Shown here one piece after another: positions 53,299-62,074 of a stretch of DNA of 64,000 nucleotides. The translations under genes and the position numbers were made by a program. The notes under the pieces are model-generated. The model made no database searches. It was not told where the DNA came from and saw only the letters and a list, made by a program, of their open reading frames with translations. The number at the start of each line of letters is the position of its first letter. Positions within the stretch are counted from its first letter, which is position 1. The stretch comes from Strigamia acuminata (lineage: Eukaryota; Arthropoda; Chilopoda; Geophilomorpha; Linotaeniidae): assembly GCA_949358305.1 (NCBI GenBank), contig OX442314.1, positions 18,407,060 through 18,471,059 on the forward strand, in the 5' to 3' direction.

Positions 53299-53318
53299 GT
53301 AATAATTCGAATTATTAC
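53299..53318. repeat. Perfect 20-base palindrome in the terminal repeat
   Basis: GTAATAATTCGAATTATTAC reads the same on both strands. It sits in the GC-rich part upstream of the open frame at 53399 and could be a binding site for a dimeric factor. Confidence 0.85.
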
Positions 53319-53398
53319 TCACTCTTTGCATCACACTCATACCGTTCACACCGACACAGCTTTGTTCACAACCAAAAACACTGTTTTGTCCGTGACTC

Positions 53399-53965
53399 GT
53401 GAGTTTTGCCAAGTTTCAACTCGATTTGTTTGAACCAACGTTCAAACGAATCACTTTCCGAGCCGCGAAGACGACGCACGACGGCCCAAACCACCGTCGT
53501 TCCCGCCGCCGCCCGAAGACCAACGCGCCCACGCCGTTGAAGATCGACGCCAGCCAGCCGCCGAGGATTGCAGAGCCATCGTCGCCGCTCCTCGACCTGT
53601 TGACGACGATTCCGATTCAGATTGCAGCGGATCTCCAGTCAGGTTTTAACGATCGGCGGTACCCGCCGCTTGACTACTTGTCTCCAACGGAAATCTCCCG
53701 TTGCAATCTAGGGTTTAACCCAAGATTTCCCGTCTTGTCAGGCTTAACAGCCGACACTCTTTGTGAAGTCTTTCGGCTTCACACTTCCTTTCTCACTTCG
53801 CAGAATTTGCGCGGCGACGGGTCGCCATTTCTGCACTGCTTTTTCCCGCCCGAAGGAGTCCCGCGCTGCTTCGAACACGTCGCCTTCTACGCCGACGATC
53901 TTATCCTCATAGAACCCATCTTATTAACATTCTCTTCAATAGAACCTGTACTTAACGCTCAATAA
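53399..53965 (+). CDS. Open 188-codon frame in the 5' terminal repeat/leader, unknown
   Basis: An uninterrupted frame in locally GC-rich DNA. The N-terminal third is very basic (HRRSRRRPK), the middle Pro-rich, and the C-terminal part mixed (RYPPLDYLSPTEI, FYADDLILIEP). I do not recognise a family; the short YADD string alone is not evidence of a polymerase. If the terminal repeat extends to 54192, the frame would be present at both ends of the element. It may be a leader ORF, a captured gene piece or chance openness from base composition. Confidence 0.3.
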   Translation: MSFAKFQLDLFEPTFKRITFRAAKTTHDGPNHRRSRRRPKTNAPTPLKIDASQPPRIAEPSSPLLDLLTTIPIQIAADLQSGFNDRRYPPLDYLSPTEISRCNLGFNPRFPVLSGLTADTLCEVFRLHTSFLTSQNLRGDGSPFLHCFFPPEGVPRCFEHVAFYADDLILIEPILLTFSSIEPVLNAQ

Positions 53966-54194
53966 ATTGATTAACTGTTTGATTTAAAATAACTAAATTA
54001 GCCCTTATTCGAGATCAAATCCCTAGACACCGACTTAACGGCTAACCCACCCGATAGAAGACCTATAAACGGCATTCAACTGCTTCCACAGGTGAACGCC
54101 GGGATCTCTTGCAATTGGAAAAATCCCATAGTGACTAAATATAAATTTAGTGTTGTTGAGAAAAGTCAATTGGAACCATCAGGAACGCAACACT

Positions 54195-54212
54195 TGGGGG
54201 CCCGTCCGGGAT
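54195..54212 (+). promoter_or_regulatory. Primer binding site, tRNA-Pro type
   Basis: TGGGGGCCCGTCCGGGAT agrees at 17 of 18 positions with the well-known tRNA-Pro primer site of murine leukaemia viruses. It begins two bases after a CA dinucleotide that can end the 5' repeat. Minus-strand DNA synthesis would start here. Confidence 0.88.
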
Positions 54213-54283
54213 AACCAATTGTTTAAAATTAGAATTTATTCCTACTTTCCTATCATCTTTCTCTCTTATCTGTCTAACTCAGT

Positions 54284-56887
54284 ATGTCAAACTCAGAAGG
54301 AGAAATTCCTATTGATGATGAAGGAGTACAGACTCGTACAAAAACGGGCGCTAAGCGCCGTAGATCGGGTCGTCCTCGAACGGCGCGTAATAGTCTAACG
54401 GCTCAACATGTAGCCGAAACTATTGACGCTGTTGCCGCCGAGAGTGCCACGACTAAGGAAGTTGGAACAGGCGGTGAAGAACGCGAAGAAGCGATTTCCG
54501 CTGGACCAACGAACTGGGGTGATTCTTCCATGGATTTGGACAACATCGAGATTCCTGATACGCAACCGGTGGGTTACAAGGAACTTCTGGATCGAGCAAT
54601 TCTCCAGGGGGTACAAGTGACTGATCAGATGACGATTATGGAAATTTACGAAGCCATGTCCGCTCATGAAAGAAAACGCCTGGTCGATCATATGAACGAG
54701 CAGATGGCTGCTGTTACTCGAAAAATGAACTCAGCGTCTCAAGCCAAGGAAGCTGCTGAAAAATCGAATCAAGCTTTGCGAGAGATAAACGCTCAGTACC
54801 GTCACAGTGAAGAAAAACTGAAAAAACAATCGGACGAACTGGAGCGCCAACGCATGGAATTCGATGCTCGAAAGAAACATTTGTCTAAAAAAGAGACTGA
54901 AGTTTTCAAAAGGGAACAGGAGATTGCTTGGGATTCCATAAAACAACAGGAATCATCTAATGAAGAACTCCGTAGACAAATGGCAGCCGCCGACAAAAAA
55001 GCTCAAGAAACTGAAGATGAGCTACGGCGAGCCAAATTGCTGAAAGAACAAGAGGAATTTGAGGAGGAACAAGAACGAATACGTGTTGCTGAATTCGCCT
55101 CACAACAGAAAGGTCCAGCCGCCAAAGTGAAAAAGAAAGTCGTGCGGCTAGAAGATTCTGCAACCGACGATTCGTCTCAAACATCAAGTGAAGATGAGCG
55201 ACAGTCGCGCAAAAGAAGATGTTCCGATGCTGAGGGGCCTACATCAAAAAAGAACGGCGCTTCAGATGCCGAAATTTTCACTAATAGCGACAAACTCATG
55301 ACCATGATGGATGAAAGAAATCGTATGAAGATACAAAACGATTCGCATCGGCCCAACGATAATTATGACCAGTCTGGAAGTCGGAGTGCGTCTCCAGACC
55401 CCGAAGATCGCGATAAGGGGGATGAGCGTCAGAAATACGACAATGTACCTCCGCCACGAGGGTCGAAGGACGAATCCCTTTCGGAGGGCGAAAAATCTAC
55501 TCGATCTGAAACGCGGAAAGAACGAAAGAGTCGTTCAAGGACGAAATCCAGAAGATCTCGGTCCAGCGATGAACGTTATTACACCGCTGAACAGATCGAC
55601 GCGATGTTTCAAAAACAAGCGCAGTCAGCAAGTCGAACCACACGGCTAGCAGAGTTACGCAAATTCGACTTGAAGCGCAAAATTGCGAAATACACCACTG
55701 ATAAGTGGCGGCATAAAATTGCCGATGTGAAAACAATTCGATGGGATCGATTAGTCCCTGATCGTTTTAATGGAGAATTCCAAATGGGATCAACCTTTTT
55801 GGAAGAAATTACCAGAATGGCTCGACTAAATGGTATAACACCTCAAGATACTTTGGAGAAGTTAGTCCCAAAATCATTGGTGGCACGCGCCGAAAATTGG
55901 TTCGTCGAACGAGAATTCGTGCACTGGAATCAATTTGTAGAAGCGTTCATGCGAGAATACGCTGAACCCACTGAAGACATTTATCAATTATGGGACAATT
56001 TAGCTCAATCAGCGGGAGAAGACATTCGTTCCTATCTCCGCCGAACCGAAGATTTGTTGTCATCATTACCAACGCCATCTACTGACCATGATGTGGACAG
56101 AAAATTTCGAAAGGCGATGACACCATATTCCCGAAGTATTCTGCAAAATGTTGATGCACCGCCAGTCGGATCATTCAAAGAACTCTCCCAATTTTTAAGG
56201 GATAATGACCTGAGAATCGAAGAAAAGTATAATGAATATTTGACTCCGGAGGAGACTGCAGCTATTAAGAAACGGCAGTTACGCATTAAAGAATATGTGA
56301 AAGAAGCTAGACTTGGACAAACTCCTTTAATGCAACCCCGAGATCGAGGGGATTACTTTGCGGAGAAGACGGATAAAACTACAAGTGCCGGACCTCCGAA
56401 CCCTCACAAACTACCCAAAAATTCTCGAGCTTACGCGAATCTTGCCTTGTCGGAAGACAGCACTGATGTAGTCGAAGATGACGACCCAGGGCTAGACCCT
56501 TTAGTTGAGAATGCTATTGTATTACTCGCGAAGCATGTCACTGAGAATAAATTCAGACCAAAAATGGTTGGTAAAAACGTTACTTTTAATACAGCAAACC
56601 TTAATACAGATGCTCGATCAAAATCACCTTTGCCGCTACCCATCAAGCCCGAAGTGATTCCGGATACTGAAAAGGAATCGGCTACAGACAAAAAAGCCGT
56701 AGAACCTCGTTCAAAGTCGCCCACTTCAGGAAACGGCCCTAGGCGCAAATCGCCAGAAACCGATCCGTGCCATAGATGTGGAAAGTTGGGGCATTGGTCG
56801 AATCAGTGTCCTGATAGAAGTCCAGTAGCTGCCGAGATAGAAGGTCTTGTCAGCAAGTTGGGGGAACTGCTCCGAAAAAACTTGTGA
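54284..56887 (+). CDS. gag: Gag polyprotein of the gypsy-type element
   Basis: 867 codons, starting at the first ATG after the primer site in the CAGTATGTC context. N-terminal acidic and basic stretches are followed by a long charged coiled coil (about residues 140-280), an Arg/Ser-rich segment (RSETRKERKSRSRTKSRRSR), a retrotransposon gag core (about 490-650, with RFNGEFQMGSTFLEEI and WNQFVEAFMREYAEP) and one CCHC zinc knuckle near the C-terminus (CHRCGKLGHWSNQC). Family knowledge: Gag forms the particle and packages RNA. It is unusually long for gypsy Gags because of the coiled coil and RS-like region. The stop TGA lies in a -1 frameshift context, so a fraction of ribosomes would continue into pol. 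Confidence 0.9.
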   Translation: MSNSEGEIPIDDEGVQTRTKTGAKRRRSGRPRTARNSLTAQHVAETIDAVAAESATTKEVGTGGEEREEAISAGPTNWGDSSMDLDNIEIPDTQPVGYKELLDRAILQGVQVTDQMTIMEIYEAMSAHERKRLVDHMNEQMAAVTRKMNSASQAKEAAEKSNQALREINAQYRHSEEKLKKQSDELERQRMEFDARKKHLSKKETEVFKREQEIAWDSIKQQESSNEELRRQMAAADKKAQETEDELRRAKLLKEQEEFEEEQERIRVAEFASQQKGPAAKVKKKVVRLEDSATDDSSQTSSEDERQSRKRRCSDAEGPTSKKNGASDAEIFTNSDKLMTMMDERNRMKIQNDSHRPNDNYDQSGSRSASPDPEDRDKGDERQKYDNVPPPRGSKDESLSEGEKSTRSETRKERKSRSRTKSRRSRSSDERYYTAEQIDAMFQKQAQSASRTTRLAELRKFDLKRKIAKYTTDKWRHKIADVKTIRWDRLVPDRFNGEFQMGSTFLEEITRMARLNGITPQDTLEKLVPKSLVARAENWFVEREFVHWNQFVEAFMREYAEPTEDIYQLWDNLAQSAGEDIRSYLRRTEDLLSSLPTPSTDHDVDRKFRKAMTPYSRSILQNVDAPPVGSFKELSQFLRDNDLRIEEKYNEYLTPEETAAIKKRQLRIKEYVKEARLGQTPLMQPRDRGDYFAEKTDKTTSAGPPNPHKLPKNSRAYANLALSEDSTDVVEDDDPGLDPLVENAIVLLAKHVTENKFRPKMVGKNVTFNTANLNTDARSKSPLPLPIKPEVIPDTEKESATDKKAVEPRSKSPTSGNGPRRKSPETDPCHRCGKLGHWSNQCPDRSPVAAEIEGLVSKLGELLRKNL

Positions 56888-56926
56888 GCGCGGGTTTGGC
56901 AGCGAATACGCTGAAACTCGCGCCCG
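56875..56926 (+). promoter_or_regulatory. Programmed -1 frameshift signal (gag/pol)
   Basis: The heptamer A AAA AAC (56875-56881) is in the gag frame and ends three bases before the gag stop TGA. After a 4-6 base spacer comes a stem-loop: GCGCGGGTTT (56888-56897) pairs with AAACTCGCGC (56914-56923) with one G-T wobble. A GG bulge (56898-56899) and an inner stem CAGCG/CGCTG close on an AATA loop. This is the classical arrangement of slippery site, short spacer and stable structure. The pol frame is open across the site. Confidence 0.92.
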
Positions 56927-59900
56927 TTGCCTCGGAAACAATTAAGGAGATAGACGCCGACGTTTGTCCCAAGATTGAAGTAACCCATGATTACCGTGAA
57001 CCATTGGATAAAAACTATTTAGACTACTGGGATTCAGTAGATAAAAAACATTTGATGGTAGCTCAGTTTAAACCATGTGACCTGAAATTTCCTAAAGTTG
57101 ACCTTACTAAACTTAACGAAGTATTGGCCGAAAAAACGGCCGACAAACGATACTTTCAATATCACGTTAGGAAAGCGTTACAGTGCTACCCCAAACCAAG
57201 TAAAAACTGGATGGATAAACTTTGGGAAAAATTCCGTCCCAAGTCGAGAGAAGTCGATGAAATTGAAGAAATGACTAGAGCTATGGAAAAAGTCGTTCTG
57301 TCATATAACGATGAAATGGACGAACTTCCTATTGATTATCCTGCCTTAGAACATCGGATACGTAGAGTCACCTGCAATTTGAACATGGAAGATTTTACGG
57401 GAATTCCGAAAATACAACTACAGACCATGAAAGGACCAATTACTGGATTATTAGATTCTGGAGCCAATAGAAGCTTTATGGCGGCTTCAGTAATGGAAAA
57501 TCTGAAATTAGAAAAAGAATTACAGTACATCTCGCCAAGTCTCTGTATTGGAACGGCTGGCAAAGATATTCAACCAGTCGGAACCCTGTTGCTGTCATTT
57601 CGATGGACACATGGAGTCCTTGTGCATCCTTTCATAGTTATTGAACACCGTTTCCCGATGATTTTACTGGGAAATGATTTCATGAAGCGGCTAAGCATAC
57701 AGCCGAATCCGAAAACGTTGTCATGGAATTTTATTACTCCATTGACCGAAACTCTACCATATATACCACAGTCAGTTTTGGACAGATATAAAACCAAAAT
57801 TGAAGAATTACCGCCAGACAATGCTACGTTTGTATGTCATGAAGGAATTTTGGCTGGCGCAGCTACTCTGAAAATGGGAGATGATATCACCAAAATGGTG
57901 AATGATGCCAATCTGACATTGGAGCAAGGACTCTCATTGGCGGAAGTATTAAAGAGACGACAGAGAATTCTATCAAGAGTTCCTGGACGTACACACATAG
58001 TGCAGCACGATATCAAGCTGACAACTGATAAACCGATAAGGGTACCATTTAAAAGTTATAACCCTCAGAAAAGGGAAATAATTCGGCAAATCTGTCAGGA
58101 TATGGTAGACAAGGGAATTGCTGTGCCTGCCACTGGAGATTATGCCATGCGAATTGTTTTAGTGGTCAAACCGGGGGCCGAACCACGCCTCTGTGTAGAT
58201 TATCGGCCATTAAACGAACATACAGAATATGATCCTCCTCAGATGCCGACGATCGAGGAAATTTTGAGAGAAATCGGTTCATTTGAGTGGGTTACCACGA
58301 TCGACTTGACAAAAGGCTATTGGCAGATAGGTTTGACCCCGTCTGCACAGCCGAAAACGGCTTTTTGGAGCCCTATAGGCCGATTGATGTTTTTAGTTAT
58401 GGCATTTGGACTGAAAAATGCGCCGACTAGTTTCCAACGTTTAATTGAGAAAGTCCTCGATGAGATGTATAGGCGACAAGCTTGGGCGTACCTGGACGAT
58501 ATCATAACTGTTTCAAAGACATATGAAGAGCATTTAATCAATGTCGACAAAATTTTAGGAAAATTAGAACAAGCTAATTTGTGTGTCAACCCGGATAAGT
58601 CGAAATTCTGTAGAAAAGAATTGATTTTTCTTGGGTACAAATTAGGAACCGGCGGACTCGCCGTTGACCCCAAGAAGTTGGATGCAATTACGAAATTTCC
58701 AACCCCAACCAATTTAAAAGAACTTCAGCGTTTTTTGGGGATGGTTAACTTTTTCCATCGACTTCTAAAAAATTTGTCGGTCATGGCAGAGCCGTTAAGG
58801 CCCTTATTGAAAAAGGATATGGATTTCAATTGGCATCCCAGTCATCAAGAGGCTTTTGAAAAAATTAAAAAAGCCCTCACTGATTCAGGAACAATGGCCA
58901 TGCCAGATCTGTATCGACCTTTCGTAATTCATACGGACGCCAGTCGTCAAGGATTGGGCGCCGCATTGATGCAAATCCAACCTGAAAGGGGTGGACAAGA
59001 AGAACTACCGTGCGTTTATTCAAGCCGTAGCTTGCAGCCGGCTGAAGTAAATTACACGGCTACTGAATTAGAGTGTTTGGCCGTTGTTTGGGCGCTGAGA
59101 AAATATCGCCCTTACATCGAATTTACTAAATTCACCGTTCAAACGGATCATCAGGCCTTGAAATGGCTAATGTCTCTGGAAGAACCGGCAGGACGTCTGG
59201 CGCGATGGCAACTCGAATTAATGGCGTATACATTTGAAATCCAGTATATTAAAGGGCCGTTAAACGTATTGGCCGATGCTTTGTCTCGAGCTCCTGTCTG
59301 CACGCCCGAAGAAGATAACGTAGACGGTGAAGATGACGATTTATTGGCGTATTGTCCATCGCCATATCGACACTGGAAGCTGGGGGGACCAAATCAGCTT
59401 CCCACATCGGAAGTTGTTGAAGACGAGAGAATAATCAATTTTTGGTCACATGCTTACGATCCTCCTGATATTGAATCCGATGAAAAAATTCATCTCATGA
59501 TGACTCAAGAGTTTGAATTCCCGTCGTCAAATGTCCTCGTCCACGCTTTTGCAGCCAACGTTGTGAAGAAATTAGAATGTGAGCCACCTACAAGAGAAGA
59601 AATTATTGTTGGGCAAAAACAAGATAAGGAATGCCAAAAAATTCGAAATTTCCTGCTCAATGGCTGTTACCCTCCTGAACTTAAGCACGCGATGAGCAAG
59701 AGACGTTTTAAACGAAAAGCGTCCGCTTATCTAATTGAAGAAGATTTACTTCTAAAATTCCATCCGACTCTAACCGATGAGTTAGGAGAAAACGGAAGAG
59801 CGTTGAAAGTCGTGGTACCAGAGAACCTCGTTTACAGAGTCATCTGGACAGCTCACGGACACCCGTTGTCTGGACACAGTGGTATTACTCGAACGATGTA

Positions 59901-61311
59901 TCGAGCTAGAAGAATCTACGCATGGCCGACGATGAAACGAGATATTACTCGCTTTATCAAGCACTGTCAACGCTGCCAGGCTTGCAAGCCAAGGCAAAAA
60001 TTAGAAATTGAAGCAGCTCAAATGGGTCCGTATGCTCCCTTTGATTGCTTGAGTGCTGATCTCATGGGGCCTAAACCAAAAACTCCACGAGGTAACACTC
60101 ACATACTCGTTATAATCGATGTCGCTACAAAATGGCCAGAGATGCGGCCAATGTCAAAACCAACTTCGGCTAAAATAGCTGATTGTATTTATAATTTATC
60201 ACTACAATTTGGCTTTCCACGCAAAATACTGTCTGATAATGGCTCGCAATTTAGATCGCAAGTATACCAGAAGTTTTGCGAGAAATTCAAAATGTTACCG
60301 GCTTATACTTCGCCGTACCATCCTCAGGCGAATCCTGTTGAAAGAACCAACAGAGATATTAAATATTTGATTGCTTTATACACTGATGTTCACACCCGTT
60401 GGGATGAATATTTACGAGAATTCGCCTTTAGTCTGCGAACTACGGTCGCAGCCGGGAGAGAATTCTCACCGGCTTATTTAAATTTCGGCAGAGAATTGAG
60501 AGTGCCGTGGGATCCGCGCTTGCCAGACGAAGTTCTTGTCGTAGACCCGAAAAATCCTCATGTTTACATTCATCAACTGGAGAAAGTGCTCGCAAGCACC
60601 TATCAACACATGATGTCCCATGTATTTGATCTACAAAAAAGAGTGCAAGATCACCAATCAGAAAAGAAGTTCGATAATTTCAAAGTGAACGACTTAGTCT
60701 GGAAAAATTCTCACGTGTTATCCAGCGCTGTTAAAGGAATTTCGGCAGGAATCGCTGATCGCCGAACTGGACCTTTTGCAATTATTCGTGCGCATCAAGG
60801 CAATGCCTTTGAGTTAAAACGTTTGGAAGATAATGTAAAATTCCCGTCTATCCACGCATCCGAACTTACACCATATTTCCCTCAATTTACTCAGGAAATT
60901 TGGCGGAGGGGAGAGGTGGTGGGACAACCCACTGAAAATAAAATTAATACATTATTTGAAGACGAAGTAAAAACTTTACCGTCACTGCCAAATTCCGATG
61001 ACGAAGTTGAACACGTGGCGATTAGTTTTGAAAACATTCAAATAGCCCAGGATGATCTACAAACCACGTTGGAACCGGCCACAAAGCCGAAAAAGGCAAA
61101 GCGAAGATCCATGCTACACCCAGTAGTACCAAAAAATTCAGATGGTGACAAAAATACTGAAAAAACGGCTAAAAAATATAACATGAGAAGCCGGAAATCA
61201 CCAAAACAGAGAGTAACTAGTCGATTCTGCGCAGAACGCGGACGACAAGACAGTACTCTAGTGAGTGATGGAGACATAATGATGTCACATCATTCTAAAA
61301 ATAGTAATTAA
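56884..61311 (+). CDS. pol: Pol polyprotein (protease, RT, RNase H, integrase)
   Basis: Open from the -1 frameshift site for 1,475 codons; no separate ATG is needed. Approximate residues counted from 56884: aspartic protease LLDSGANRSF (D191), reverse transcriptase with AYLDDI (about 536-540) and FGLKNAPTSFQ, RNase H with IHTDASRQGLG (about 682), tether region, integrase HHCC zinc finger (HGHPLSGH to CQRCQAC, 991-1030) and catalytic core (CLSADLMGP, LSDNGSQF, PVERTNR; D1118 and E1153). Order and motifs are those of Ty3/gypsy. All catalytic residues are present and there is no internal stop, so the element may be active. The C-terminus beyond the integrase is basic and has no chromodomain I can recognise. 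Confidence 0.94.
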   Translation: MSAGLAANTLKLAPVASETIKEIDADVCPKIEVTHDYREPLDKNYLDYWDSVDKKHLMVAQFKPCDLKFPKVDLTKLNEVLAEKTADKRYFQYHVRKALQCYPKPSKNWMDKLWEKFRPKSREVDEIEEMTRAMEKVVLSYNDEMDELPIDYPALEHRIRRVTCNLNMEDFTGIPKIQLQTMKGPITGLLDSGANRSFMAASVMENLKLEKELQYISPSLCIGTAGKDIQPVGTLLLSFRWTHGVLVHPFIVIEHRFPMILLGNDFMKRLSIQPNPKTLSWNFITPLTETLPYIPQSVLDRYKTKIEELPPDNATFVCHEGILAGAATLKMGDDITKMVNDANLTLEQGLSLAEVLKRRQRILSRVPGRTHIVQHDIKLTTDKPIRVPFKSYNPQKREIIRQICQDMVDKGIAVPATGDYAMRIVLVVKPGAEPRLCVDYRPLNEHTEYDPPQMPTIEEILREIGSFEWVTTIDLTKGYWQIGLTPSAQPKTAFWSPIGRLMFLVMAFGLKNAPTSFQRLIEKVLDEMYRRQAWAYLDDIITVSKTYEEHLINVDKILGKLEQANLCVNPDKSKFCRKELIFLGYKLGTGGLAVDPKKLDAITKFPTPTNLKELQRFLGMVNFFHRLLKNLSVMAEPLRPLLKKDMDFNWHPSHQEAFEKIKKALTDSGTMAMPDLYRPFVIHTDASRQGLGAALMQIQPERGGQEELPCVYSSRSLQPAEVNYTATELECLAVVWALRKYRPYIEFTKFTVQTDHQALKWLMSLEEPAGRLARWQLELMAYTFEIQYIKGPLNVLADALSRAPVCTPEEDNVDGEDDDLLAYCPSPYRHWKLGGPNQLPTSEVVEDERIINFWSHAYDPPDIESDEKIHLMMTQEFEFPSSNVLVHAFAANVVKKLECEPPTREEIIVGQKQDKECQKIRNFLLNGCYPPELKHAMSKRRFKRKASAYLIEEDLLLKFHPTLTDELGENGRALKVVVPENLVYRVIWTAHGHPLSGHSGITRTMYRARRIYAWPTMKRDITRFIKHCQRCQACKPRQKLEIEAAQMGPYAPFDCLSADLMGPKPKTPRGNTHILVIIDVATKWPEMRPMSKPTSAKIADCIYNLSLQFGFPRKILSDNGSQFRSQVYQKFCEKFKMLPAYTSPYHPQANPVERTNRDIKYLIALYTDVHTRWDEYLREFAFSLRTTVAAGREFSPAYLNFGRELRVPWDPRLPDEVLVVDPKNPHVYIHQLEKVLASTYQHMMSHVFDLQKRVQDHQSEKKFDNFKVNDLVWKNSHVLSSAVKGISAGIADRRTGPFAIIRAHQGNAFELKRLEDNVKFPSIHASELTPYFPQFTQEIWRRGEVVGQPTENKINTLFEDEVKTLPSLPNSDDEVEHVAISFENIQIAQDDLQTTLEPATKPKKAKRRSMLHPVVPKNSDGDKNTEKTAKKYNMRSRKSPKQRVTSRFCAERGRQDSTLVSDGDIMMSHHSKNSN

Positions 61312-61479
61312 AATGACGTAGTTCATACGGCGACCAATCAGCATCAAGTTGGGGGACTTTGCAAAAATTTGTTACTTTCCAAAGTGAAACCACTCCGACC
61401 ACACACTGATTGGGACGATCCGCCGATTAACGAAGGAAAAGAATAGATTCAACTTCGTAAGTGAAACAGTTAGTTTGAA

Positions 61480-61794
61480 ATGATTAGATTTGTCATGAAA
61501 AACAAACGGCCCATTCACAGAATCATGGCCGAAGGTGGTGAAGGACCGCCCAACATCGATTCGGACTCGGAGCCTGAAAGGAATCTCGTGATGAATCCGC
61601 CCGACGAAATGTTAAATGAAGATTTCGATCTGCAAAATCAGGTGAATATCGCCATTGAAAAAATTAAAAAAGCCGTTGAAATGCTGAAATCGGCTGACAA
61701 ACGAATTTACAACCAAGCCCGACGGACGCTCGAAAAATACCGAAAGTTCGTAAAAACTGAGTCAGATCGTGTTGAAAGTATTTTAAACGAATAG
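61480..61794 (+). CDS. Element ORF, 104 residues, unknown
   Basis: Intact frame between pol and the large third ORF. Begins MIRFVMKNKR; an in-frame ATG follows at 61525. The middle is acidic (DSDSEPE) and the C-terminal half is a predicted charged helix or coiled coil (VNIAIEKIKKAVEMLKSADK). I recognise no family. No signal peptide or membrane segment, so it is not an envelope piece. Confidence 0.55.
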   Translation: MIRFVMKNKRPIHRIMAEGGEGPPNIDSDSEPERNLVMNPPDEMLNEDFDLQNQVNIAIEKIKKAVEMLKSADKRIYNQARRTLEKYRKFVKTESDRVESILNE

Positions 61795-62074
61795 CTCGTT
61801 GAATTTCACGTAGTTACGTTCCACTTTTCTATCACGAAAATTGGCTAAAAAGGCCGAAAAAATTCAAGAAAAACTTTGTCAGTTTGAAAAATCACTTAAC
61901 AAATTTTAAATGGCGCCATTTTTATGATCATGTGACTTCGCCCGACGGCTAGTAAGCGTTGTGAGGGAGTTGCCATGACGACCGCGCTCAAATTTCCTTT
62001 TGCTAAAAAATATTTAAACAAAATATTATTCACCAGTTAATAATTAAAACTTTCAAACGTTTCTGTAGATATTA
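61795..62074 (+). other. Spacer between the two accessory ORFs
   Basis: AT-rich, without a frame. It ends in TTTCTGTAG|ATATTA, a plausible splice acceptor 8 bases before the ATG of the next ORF, so that ORF could be made from a spliced mRNA. Confidence 0.35.

Larger units (their letters stand above)
52402..54192 (+). repeat. 5' long terminal repeat (3' boundary inferred)
   Basis: Left edge set by where identity with the 3' copy begins (CCCGTGG). A TG start at 52406 and a CA end at 54191-54192, just before the primer binding site, would give a TG...CA repeat of about 1,787 bases. Only 52402-53017 can be verified against the 3' copy. It carries a recombinase fragment, inverted repeats, AATAAA motifs, a GC-rich stretch (53100-53960) with an open 188-codon frame, and a TATAAAT near 54140. 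No convincing polypurine tract precedes the 3' copy, which is odd for an LTR. Confidence 0.7.
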
